Shown piece after piece: positions 1-5,914 of a stretch of 7,101 nt of DNA. A model generated the notes under the pieces. It did no database searches and had not been told where the DNA came from. It saw only the letters and a program-made list of their open reading frames with translations. Every line of letters starts with the position of its first letter. Position 1 is the first letter of the stretch. This DNA comes from an uncultured Gemmatimonadota bacterium (GTDB taxonomy: Bacteria > Gemmatimonadota > Gemmatimonadetes > Gemmatimonadales > GWC2-71-9): the NCBI GenBank assembly GCA_937961295.1, contig CALGOK010000202.1, positions 1 to 7,101 on the forward strand, given 5' to 3'. A program made the translations under genes and the position numbers.

Positions 1-727
1 TGGCGAACAGATCAGCCACCTTCCCCACCCCGATCACCGGCAGGTGCACACGGGCGAGGCGATCGAGCAGGGTGGTGCCGGGCGGAAGCAGCGATAAATC
101 CTTCCGGTTCGCCGTGCGGACCCACGCCCCCGGCGATCCGATGAACGGCCGGGCGATCACCCGGGACACCCCGTGCTCCCCGGTGAGCATCCCCCTGGCG
201 ATGCGGCAGGCAGCGTACAGCTCGGCCAGCGGCACGACGCCCTCGTGGGCGGCGACCTGGAAGACCGCGTCGGCTGAGGTATAGATGATCCAGGAGCCGT
301 AATCGACGTGCTCGGTTCCGAGCTCGTCGAGAATCGCGGTGCCGCTGGCGGCGCGGTTGCCGAGCACCGCGCGCCCGGTGCGGCGGGCAAACTCCTCGAG
401 CACCTCGGCGGGGAACCCCGCCGGATAGGTCGGGAACGGATCGGGGAGGACGAGACCGCAGAGCTCCCAGTGTCCCGTGGTCGAGTCCTTCCCGGCCGAG
501 GCCGGTTGCGCGCTGCCGAAGGCGGCCTCGGGCGCCGCGACCTCGGGAAGCCCGAGCGCGCCGCAGCCACCGAGCCCGAGGCTGGCCAGACGGGGGAGCT
601 CCAGCCCCGGCGTGGCCCGGACGACGTTCCCGAGCGTGTTGCTCCCGCGGTCGCCCCAGGCCTCGGCGTCGCGGGCCTCGCCGGCACCGAGTCCGTCAAG
701 GACGATCAGTGCCGCACGACGACTCAA
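1..727 (-). CDS. deoB: Phosphopentomutase, C-terminus outside the window
   Basis: The enzyme interconverts ribose-1-phosphate (or deoxyribose-1-phosphate) and the 5-phosphate, linking nucleoside salvage to the pentose phosphate pathway in the cytoplasm. It belongs to the alkaline phosphatase superfamily and binds two divalent metals. Visible marks are the N-terminal strand and metal aspartate in LIVLDGLGAG (D11), the phosphoacceptor block GKDSTTGHWE (79-88), YTSADAVFQVAAHE with D153, RTANRKDLSL (204-213) and VIGVGKVADLFA at the window edge. About 242 of the usual roughly 390 residues are present; the remaining metal ligands lie off the left edge. The TTG start overlaps the upstream stop in TTGA and has an AAGGA site 6 nt before it, and no earlier start is possible because of the overlap. 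By alignment to phosphoglycerate mutase GNSEVGH, the phosphoacceptor is Ser82, where the better-studied enzymes have Thr. Last visible gene of the alr operon. Identity is very sure; the start is fairly sure. Confidence 0.95.
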   Translation of the reverse strand, partial: MSRRAALIVLDGLGAGEARDAEAWGDRGSNTLGNVVRATPGLELPRLASLGLGGCGALGLPEVAAPEAAFGSAQPASAGKDSTTGHWELCGLVLPDPFPTYPAGFPAEVLEEFARRTGRAVLGNRAASGTAILDELGTEHVDYGSWIIYTSADAVFQVAAHEGVVPLAELYAACRIARGMLTGEHGVSRVIARPFIGSPGAWVRTANRKDLSLLPPGTTLLDRLARVHLPVIGVGKVADLFA

Positions 728-987
728 TGGACATCCTTGGCCGACTGGCCCGTCGCGAACCGGATCCGCAACGCCGTGAGCGCCTGGTCGATCAGCTGCT
801 TCTCATCGGGCTCGAGGTTGCCGCGGGTCTTTTCCTCGAGCGCCGACAGCGTCTCGATGAGCGCCTTGGCGAGCTGCTTCGGATCCTTCGCCCCGACCGC
901 GTCGGCGCCGGGGGGAAGGTTGCCGTCGAGCGCGGCGTTGGCCTGCGCGGCAAGGCCGAGAATGAGCGAGGCGAAATGGGGATTCAT
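724..987 (-). CDS. DUF1844 family small protein
   Basis: An 87-residue soluble protein of unknown function. It matches the DUF1844 pattern: a start of the type FxSLIxxLAxQAxxALG (here FASLILGLAAQANAALDG, residues 5-22), a central helix with ALEEKTRGNL (49-58), and a C-terminal helix ending LTALRIRFATG (70-80). The predicted fold is all-helical, with no signal peptide, cysteine or membrane segment. The ATG lies inside the alr stop (ATGA), and the gene's own TGA overlaps the TTG of deoB, so all three genes probably share one mRNA with coupled translation. No strong Shine-Dalgarno precedes the ATG, which fits coupling. Family assignment is from remembered family sequences; the function is unknown and the neighbours do not reveal it. 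Confidence 0.85.
   Translation of the reverse strand: MNPHFASLILGLAAQANAALDGNLPPGADAVGAKDPKQLAKALIETLSALEEKTRGNLEPDEKQLIDQALTALRIRFATGQSAKDVH
734..738 (-). promoter_or_regulatory. Ribosome binding site of deoB (AAGGA)
   Basis: AAGGA on the minus strand sits inside the last codons of the DUF1844 gene, 6 nt before the TTG of deoB. It supports the unusual TTG start and re-initiation at the overlapping stop. Confidence 0.6.
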
Positions 988-2066
988 TCGGTCCGGTGGT
1001 AGCGCCGGGGGAGGCGGGCCCCGAGGGCGGTGAGGAGTTCGTAGGGAATGGTCCCCGCGAGCGCCGCCTGCTCGTCGAGGGACACGCGTCCACCGAACAC
1101 GGTCGCGACATCGCCGATGGTGACCGGCAGGTCGCCCGCGTCGATCATCATCTGGTCCATCGTGACGCGCCCGACAACTCGCAACCGCTGGCCGAGGAGC
1201 TCCACCGCGCCGACGTTGGAGAGGTGGCGCGGCACGCCGTCGCCGTAGCCGATCCCGAGCGTCGCGACGGTGGTGGCGTGCGGCGCCGTCCAGGTGGCCT
1301 CATAGCTCACCGGCTCCCCGGAGGCGACGCGGCGCACGGCCGTGACCCGCGCGCGCAAGGCGGCCACCGGCACGGCATCGAGTCCGTCGAGGTGCCCGCC
1401 GTAGAGGTGGATGCCTGGGCGCGCGAGGTCGGCGCCATAGCTGCTGCCGTAGGAGCCGGCGGCCGAGTTCGCCGCGTGCACCAGTGCCGGGCGGCGCCCG
1501 ATCGCCTCGATCGCCTCGTGAAAGCGACGCCACTGCTCGGCCGTGGCGCGGTCATCGCGCGACGCGGAGTGGAAGTGCGTGAACACTCCCTCGAACCCGG
1601 CCGCCTCGGCGAGCCGCTCGCGAAGCGCCGCGAGCTGGGCGCGATCGTTCCAGGGGAATCCGCTTCGGCGCATGCCGGTGTCGATCTCGACATGGAACGG
1701 GGAGTCGCCAGCAGCGAGCCACGCCTCGAGGCCGTCGAGATCGCCGAGGGTCGGTCGCGCAGCCACGGCCTCGTGCAGCTCGACCTGGGGTGGTGCCATC
1801 GGCGTGAACACCACGATCGGTGCCACCACGCCGCTCAGGTGCAGCGCACGCGCCTCGTCGACGGTGGCGACGCCAAACCCCCAGACGCCGACCTCCTCGA
1901 GGGCGCGCGCCACGGCGAGGGCGCCGAGGCCGTAGCCATCGGCCTTGACCATGGGAAGGAGCGGGACGCCGACGCGACCCCGATAACTTTGGGCATTGCG
2001 GACCAGCGCATCGAGGTCGACATCGACCCAGGCGCGCTGCGTGTCCGGAGTGTAGGGTGTGCGCAC
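984..2066 (-). CDS. alr: Alanine racemase
   Basis: PLP-dependent interconversion of L- and D-alanine, which supplies D-Ala for peptidoglycan. The protein has 360 residues, a normal length. The N-terminal TIM barrel carries the PLP lysine K41 in MVKADGYGLG, IDTGMRRSGF with R134, THFHSA (163-168), HAANSAA (197-203) and ARPGIHLYGG with R216, the arginine expected to face the pyridine nitrogen. The C-terminal beta domain has VSYEATW (253-259), IGYGDGVPR with catalytic Y274, and GRVTMDQMMID (299-309). The GTG start was chosen because it begins just before the first barrel strand (AWVDVDLDAL). The open frame continues upstream only as antisense of mazG, without a nearby start. No Shine-Dalgarno is visible. 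First gene of the alr-DUF1844-deoB operon; its stop overlaps the next ATG. Confidence 0.95.
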   Translation of the reverse strand: MRTPYTPDTQRAWVDVDLDALVRNAQSYRGRVGVPLLPMVKADGYGLGALAVARALEEVGVWGFGVATVDEARALHLSGVVAPIVVFTPMAPPQVELHEAVAARPTLGDLDGLEAWLAAGDSPFHVEIDTGMRRSGFPWNDRAQLAALRERLAEAAGFEGVFTHFHSASRDDRATAEQWRRFHEAIEAIGRRPALVHAANSAAGSYGSSYGADLARPGIHLYGGHLDGLDAVPVAALRARVTAVRRVASGEPVSYEATWTAPHATTVATLGIGYGDGVPRHLSNVGAVELLGQRLRVVGRVTMDQMMIDAGDLPVTIGDVATVFGGRVSLDEQAALAGTIPYELLTALGARLPRRYHRTE

Positions 2067-2073
2067 GCGGGGG

Positions 2074-2102
2074 AGACTAGGAGCCCGGGAGACCCGATGC
2101 AA
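2074..2102 (-). promoter_or_regulatory. Candidate sigma-70-like promoter of alr
   Basis: On the minus strand, TTGCAT (2097-2102) and TAGTCT (2074-2079) are separated by exactly 17 bp. Each box matches the -35/-10 consensus at only three of six positions. The -10 box ends 7 nt before the GTG of alr, so transcription would begin at or next to the start codon. That would give a leaderless mRNA and would explain the missing ribosome binding site. The -35 box coincides with the ATG of mazG on the other strand. This is an inference from spacing; matches this weak also occur by chance. Confidence 0.3.
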
Positions 2103-2861
2103 GCTGATTCCGCCCTTGACCGGGCGATCGCCATGGTGGCCGACCTCAGGGAACGGTGCAGCTGGGACCGGGTCCAGACCCGGCGGACCCTCCGTCCCTA
2201 CCTGATCGAGGAGGCCCACGAACTGGCCGCCGCGCTCGACGGCGACGACCCGGCCCCGATCCGTGAGGAAGTCGCCGACCTCATGCTGCACCTGGCCTGG
2301 CAGCTGGTGCTCGGACGCGAGCACGAGGAGTTCACCCCCGACCAGATCGCCGACGATGTGGTGGCCAAGATGCGGCGCCGGCACCCCCACCTCTTCGACC
2401 TGGGCGAGCGGGAGCGGTGGGAGACCCTCAAGTCGCGCGAGCGGAAGTCCGACCGGGGGATCCTCGCCGGCCTGCCGGCCACCCTCCCCGACCTGCTGAT
2501 GGCGTTCCGGCTGCAGGAGCGAGCCGCGGACGTGGGATTCGACTGGCCCGACACCGCCGGCCCGCTCGCCAAGGTCCACGAGGAGCTCGCGGAGGTCGAG
2601 GGCGAACTGGCCGGCGGCACCGAGGCACAGGAGCGGCTGGAGGCCGAGATCGGCGACCTGCTCTTCGCGGTCGTCAATCTCGCGCGCAAGGCCGGGGTGC
2701 AGCCGGGACTCGCGCTCGACCGCGCCAACGTGAAGTTCCGCACCCGCTTCGAGGCGATCGAGCGGATCGCCGCCGAGCGCGGCGTCGTCCTCGGCGAGGC
2801 GACGCTGGAGCAGCTCGACGAGATCTGGGATGAGGTGAAGGAAGGCGAGCGAGGGGCGTGA
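2097..2861 (+). CDS. mazG: Nucleoside triphosphate pyrophosphohydrolase MazG
   Basis: Hydrolyses (d)NTPs to NMP and pyrophosphate; in this family the role is cleaning the nucleotide pool and, in E. coli, modulating (p)ppGpp stress signalling. The 254 residues hold two tandem all-alpha MazG domains, like the 263-residue E. coli protein. The first has the CSWD-xx-QT entry motif (21-28), LIEEAHEL with metal-binding E38, E39 and E42, EEVADLMLH with E58 and D61, and RRRHPHLF (93-100). After the linker (W108-xx-LKSRER, then ILAGLPATLPDLL) the second has VGFDW (146-150), EELAEVEGEL (162-171) and EIGDLLFAVVNLARK (184-198) with E184 and D187, the set that is catalytic in E. coli. The ATG is preceded by GGGAGA (2087-2092) at 4 nt. 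It is divergent from alr across 30 bp and convergent with asnS. Confidence 0.95.
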   Translation: MQADSALDRAIAMVADLRERCSWDRVQTRRTLRPYLIEEAHELAAALDGDDPAPIREEVADLMLHLAWQLVLGREHEEFTPDQIADDVVAKMRRRHPHLFDLGERERWETLKSRERKSDRGILAGLPATLPDLLMAFRLQERAADVGFDWPDTAGPLAKVHEELAEVEGELAGGTEAQERLEAEIGDLLFAVVNLARKAGVQPGLALDRANVKFRTRFEAIERIAAERGVVLGEATLEQLDEIWDEVKEGERGA

Positions 2862-2862
2862 A

Positions 2863-2936
2863 CTGTCACCCCGAGCACAGCGAGGGGGCGGAGCTGACCG
2901 ACTGACTCCGCCCCCTCGCTGCGCTCGGGGTGACAG
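2863..2936. repeat. REP-like 31-bp inverted repeat of the HPERSEG type
   Basis: The left arm (2863-2893) and right arm (2906-2936) are inverted copies that match at 30 of 31 positions. The only mismatch is A2877 against C2922. The loop is 12 nt (2894-2905). The outer part reads CTGTCACCCCGAGC and the inner part GCGAGGGGGCGGAG. Translated on the minus strand it gives CHPERSEGAESVG, the false peptide known from many GC-rich bacterial genomes and metagenomes, where this palindrome is scattered between genes. It fills the gap between two convergent genes, 1 nt after the mazG stop and 9 nt from the asnS stop. It could therefore end transcription from both sides, but neither strand has a T-tract, so it is not a classical intrinsic terminator. 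Confidence 0.85.
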
Positions 2937-2945
2937 CCCTTCAGC

Positions 2946-4241
2946 CTACGGATACAACCTGTGAATCTGCCGCGGGAACGCGATCGCCTCGCGGATGTGG
3001 GGGATGCCGCAGATCCACGCCACGGTGCGCTCGAGCCCCAGGCCGAAGCCCGAGTGGACAAACCCGCCATACTTGCGCAAGTCCAGGTACCACGCGTACG
3101 ACGCGGGATCGAGGCCCTGCTCCTTGATGCGGCCAAGCAGCAGGTCGTGATCGTCCTCGCGCTGTGAGCCGCCGATGATCTCGCCGTATCCCTCGGGCGC
3201 CAGGCAGTCGTTGTTGAGCACGGTCCGCGGGTCGTCGGGGTTCTCTTTCATGTAGAACGCCTTGACCTCCTTCGGATAGTTCATCACGAAGAGCGGCTTG
3301 TCATAGTGCTTCGCGAGCGCGGTCTCGTCGTCGGCGCCGAGGTCGCGTCCCCACTCGATGTCGCTCCCCTCCGCCTGCAGCCGGGCAATCGCGTCGGTGT
3401 AGGTGATCCGTGGGAACGGCCCGCTGATGCGCTCCAGCGGCGCGAGGTCGCGCTCGAGCTCCTTGAGCTCCTCGTGCCGCCGCTCGAGCGCCCGCTCGAC
3501 GAGGTAGCAGATCAGCGCCTCCTGCACCGCCATGTTGCCGTCGGAGTCGACGAAGGCCATCTCCGGTTCGCACATCCAGAACTCGGTGAGGTGGCGACGC
3601 GTCTTGCTCTTCTCCGCCCGGAAGGTGGGCCCGAAGCAGTACACCTTGCCGTGCGCGGCGGCGGTCGCCTCGACGTAGAGCTGGCCGGTCTGCGCGAGGT
3701 AGGCCTGGCCGAGGTCGAAGTACTCGGTGGCGAACAGCTCACCCGCCTGCTCCCCGATCGACCCGGTGAGGATCGGCGTGTCGGTGCGGATGAAACCGCG
3801 GGCGTAGAAGAAGTCGTGGATCGCCTGTTCCACCTCGTGGCGGACGCGCGCGATGGCGACCTGCTTGCGCGAGCGGAGCCAGAGGTGGCGGTGCTCGAAC
3901 AGGAACGAGGTGCCGTGTTCCTTGGGCGTGATCGGATAGTCCACGCTGGGCGCGGTCATCCGCACGTCGCTGGCGGTGAGCTCGAAGCCGCCGGGCGCGC
4001 GGTCGTCGGCGCGCACGGTGCCCGTCACCGCCACCGCCGCCTCCTGGGTCAGTTCCCCGAAGCGCTCCCAGGCCCCCTCGGCGACCTCCTTCTTGGGGAA
4101 GACGCACTGGACATGGCCGGTGCCGTCGCGCAGGACGAGGAAGGCGATCTTGCCGGACGAGCGGGTCGTGACCACCCAGCCCTGCAGGGTGACGGTCGCG
4201 CCCTCATGGTGGCGCAGGTCGGCGATGAGTGTCGTTGGCAC
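2946..4241 (-). CDS. asnS: Asparaginyl-tRNA synthetase
   Basis: Charges tRNA-Asn with asparagine using ATP. It is a class II synthetase of 431 residues, within the usual range. An N-terminal OB-fold anticodon-binding domain (about 15-100, VTLQGWVVTTRSSGKIAFLVLRDG) precedes the catalytic core. The core has motif 1 around FFYARGFIRTDTPIL (144-158, P156), GELFATEYF (167-175), motif 2 FRAEKSKTRRHLTEFWMCE (207-225) and motif 3 GFGLGLERTVAWICG with R405. The ending IREAIAFPRQIHRLYP resembles the AsnRS form with a YP end rather than the E. coli ending, and RHLTEFW supports AsnRS over AspRS. The GTG start is inferred from the beginning of the OB domain. It lies inside the 3' end of the SGNH hydrolase gene (38-bp overlap, different frame) and has no close Shine-Dalgarno, so translation may depend on the upstream gene. 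Confidence 0.95.
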   Translation of the reverse strand: MPTTLIADLRHHEGATVTLQGWVVTTRSSGKIAFLVLRDGTGHVQCVFPKKEVAEGAWERFGELTQEAAVAVTGTVRADDRAPGGFELTASDVRMTAPSVDYPITPKEHGTSFLFEHRHLWLRSRKQVAIARVRHEVEQAIHDFFYARGFIRTDTPILTGSIGEQAGELFATEYFDLGQAYLAQTGQLYVEATAAAHGKVYCFGPTFRAEKSKTRRHLTEFWMCEPEMAFVDSDGNMAVQEALICYLVERALERRHEELKELERDLAPLERISGPFPRITYTDAIARLQAEGSDIEWGRDLGADDETALAKHYDKPLFVMNYPKEVKAFYMKENPDDPRTVLNNDCLAPEGYGEIIGGSQREDDHDLLLGRIKEQGLDPASYAWYLDLRKYGGFVHSGFGLGLERTVAWICGIPHIREAIAFPRQIHRLYP

Positions 4242-5691
4242 GGCCGGAGGATAACCGATCCTGTGTAGCGGTGTGAAGCGGCAGGAGTCCCTCGAGTTCG
4301 AGCAGGCTCGCCACCGTCTCGGCCGCTTGGCGATGCCCGATCTCGTTCGGGTGCAGGTCGTTGGGATGCACCTGGAGCTCGTCCGGCCTATGACGCGCCA
4401 GCAGGGAGTCCCCGACATCGTGGAACGGGATGCCCGAACCCACGAGCCCGACCTCCATGCTGCGGACCAAGGTGCGCCAATCGTTCGCCTCGTGGCGCGG
4501 GCCGAACGGCCGGTTGCGGAACGCGAAGGTGAACAGCCTGGCCCCGTCGGCGCGCACCGCCCGGTCCAGCTGGATGACTTGCCAGATCGTGTCGTCGAAG
4601 TTCGGGGGCGGCCTGCCGATCGGGGCACCGGTGATCCGCTTCCACACATGCCACAGCCACCAGCTCCGCCCGGTCTGGTCGACGTAGCCCAGGGCCACGT
4701 CGTCCAGCCACGACCGGTCGTCGTTGTGGACCATGCCGAGCAGCACGATGTCGGGCCGGTACGCCCGCAGCCAGTGCTCGTAGTACAGCCTTTCCTCGCG
4801 TGTCGCGTAGCCGCTTACACCGCAGTTGATCACCTCGTACCGGGTGGCCTCGCCGCGGGCGGCCGCCCTCGCCTCGAGCACCTCGCGCAACCGGGTCGTG
4901 AACATGTCGGATGCGTGGACGCCGACGCCCATCATGAACGAGTCGCCGAGCCCGAGTATGCGGACCGTGTTCAGCTCCCGCACGTGGGAGTAGTCACGGT
5001 CGCGGCAGCCGAACTCGTTGAAGGCATAGTGCACCACGTAATCGGGCGTGCCCGATCGACCAAGGGTGTCCCCCGCGGTGACGTCGGCGCGCTCGAAGTA
5101 CCCGCGCGGATCGCTCGGATAGTGAATACGCATGGTGGAGTGGGAGGCAAATCGTTGGCCGAGCAGCGAGTCCGTGACCCAATCGCCTTCCCACCGGATG
5201 CCGGGTTGGGCCTGGGGCGCGCGCCCGCCGAGCACCGCCTGCGCAACCAGCAGCGCGACGACCAGCGAGCCGGCCAGCAGCGGTGTCTCCGACGCAGGAG
5301 GCCAGGGCATCGGCCGTGCCAGCAGGATCAACAACACCGCGCCGTGCAGGAGCAGCACTGCGGCATACAGCAGGTGCGGCGCGCGCTCCGCGCCGGCGTG
5401 GCGGAAGAGGAGGCCGAAGAGCACGGCCGTCGCGCCCCATGCGACGAGGAGGGCCACGACGCGCTCCACGGGCTGCGTCCCCCGCAGCATCCGCCGTGCG
5501 ATCATCATGGCCGCGAAGCACGCGACGAGGGTGGCGACACGCAGCCAGGCTGGCATCGGGACGACGAGCCAATGCACCAGCTGCAGCGCGCTTGCCACGA
5601 ACACGAACGGACCGAGCCCGGGGATGCTGACCCCGCCTGCCGATGCGTGCACTGGCGTCGGGGGCACTCCGGCGGCATCGCGAGGGGTCAC
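4204..5691 (-). CDS. Membrane-anchored SGNH/GDSL hydrolase
   Basis: Probable esterase or acyl-group hydrolase, substrate unknown. Of 495 residues, the first 155 or so hold about five hydrophobic segments (roughly 28-44, 50-65, 78-96, 107-125, 138-154). Arginines cluster in the loop after the second, which by the positive-inside rule puts the N-terminus inside and the catalytic domain in the periplasm. The SGNH blocks are GLGDSFMMGVGV with nucleophile S251, INCGVSGYAT with G291, LLGMVHNDD with N323, and NDLHPNEIGH with H447 and D445. Such hydrolases often modify envelope or exported polysaccharides, but nothing here names the substrate. The GTG start follows GGAGGAG at 6 nt; a TTG five codons earlier would use that same site as codons and is rejected. 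The gene overlaps asnS by 38 bp and is probably co-transcribed with it. Confidence 0.85.
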   Translation of the reverse strand: MTPRDAAGVPPTPVHASAGGVSIPGLGPFVFVASALQLVHWLVVPMPAWLRVATLVACFAAMMIARRMLRGTQPVERVVALLVAWGATAVLFGLLFRHAGAERAPHLLYAAVLLLHGAVLLILLARPMPWPPASETPLLAGSLVVALLVAQAVLGGRAPQAQPGIRWEGDWVTDSLLGQRFASHSTMRIHYPSDPRGYFERADVTAGDTLGRSGTPDYVVHYAFNEFGCRDRDYSHVRELNTVRILGLGDSFMMGVGVHASDMFTTRLREVLEARAAARGEATRYEVINCGVSGYATREERLYYEHWLRAYRPDIVLLGMVHNDDRSWLDDVALGYVDQTGRSWWLWHVWKRITGAPIGRPPPNFDDTIWQVIQLDRAVRADGARLFTFAFRNRPFGPRHEANDWRTLVRSMEVGLVGSGIPFHDVGDSLLARHRPDELQVHPNDLHPNEIGHRQAAETVASLLELEGLLPLHTATQDRLSSGRANDTHRRPAPP

Positions 5692-5914
5692 GCTTGGCTC
5701 CTCCAAGGGGGGGCACGATCGACCCGCAAAGTCCGGACCCGGAGGCTACCGGCGGGTGGACCACGAGATGACAGGACGGCTACCACGAATCTACGGTCCG
5801 TCTGGGGAGCCGGCCGATCGACTCCGCCAGCGAACCGTTCAGGCGGGAGCGCGCGCGGACGCACACTGCCGGGGGGGCATCGAGTGGGTCCCGCTAGCCG
5901 ACGCCCTCGATCCC
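5692..5914. other. Intergenic region, upstream of the SGNH gene
   Basis: These 223 bp separate the stop of the zinc-ribbon gene from the start of the SGNH gene, both on the minus strand. Apart from the SGNH ribosome binding site I see no gene, no good hairpin with a T-tract and no convincing -35/-10 pair. A TAGATT (minus strand, near 5790) resembles a -10 box but has no matching -35. The length is ample for a promoter, so the SGNH-asnS pair is probably its own transcription unit. Confidence 0.5.
5698..5704 (-). promoter_or_regulatory. Strong Shine-Dalgarno of the SGNH hydrolase gene
   Basis: GGAGGAG on the minus strand, 6 nt before GTG at 5691. It is the best ribosome binding site in the window and decides the start codon against the TTG at 5706. 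Confidence 0.75.

Noticed and set aside
996..2096. Long plus-strand open frame running in phase into mazG
   Set aside because: It is antisense to alr and has no family motifs; the MazG homology starts just after the ATG at 2097, which has its own ribosome binding site. Stop codons are rare in this GC-rich DNA.
2067..2579. Upstream extension of the alr frame to a 531-residue protein
   Set aside because: The added part is antisense to mazG and shows no domain; the alanine racemase fold begins right after the GTG at 2066.
2863..2936. Classical rho-independent terminator between mazG and asnS
   Set aside because: The stem is long and strong, but neither side is followed by a run of T; it is better called a REP-like repeat with possible terminator effect.
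4242..4649. Upstream extension of the asnS frame to 567 residues
   Set aside because: The extension is an arginine/serine-rich out-of-frame reading of the SGNH gene; the AsnRS OB domain starts just after the GTG at 4241.
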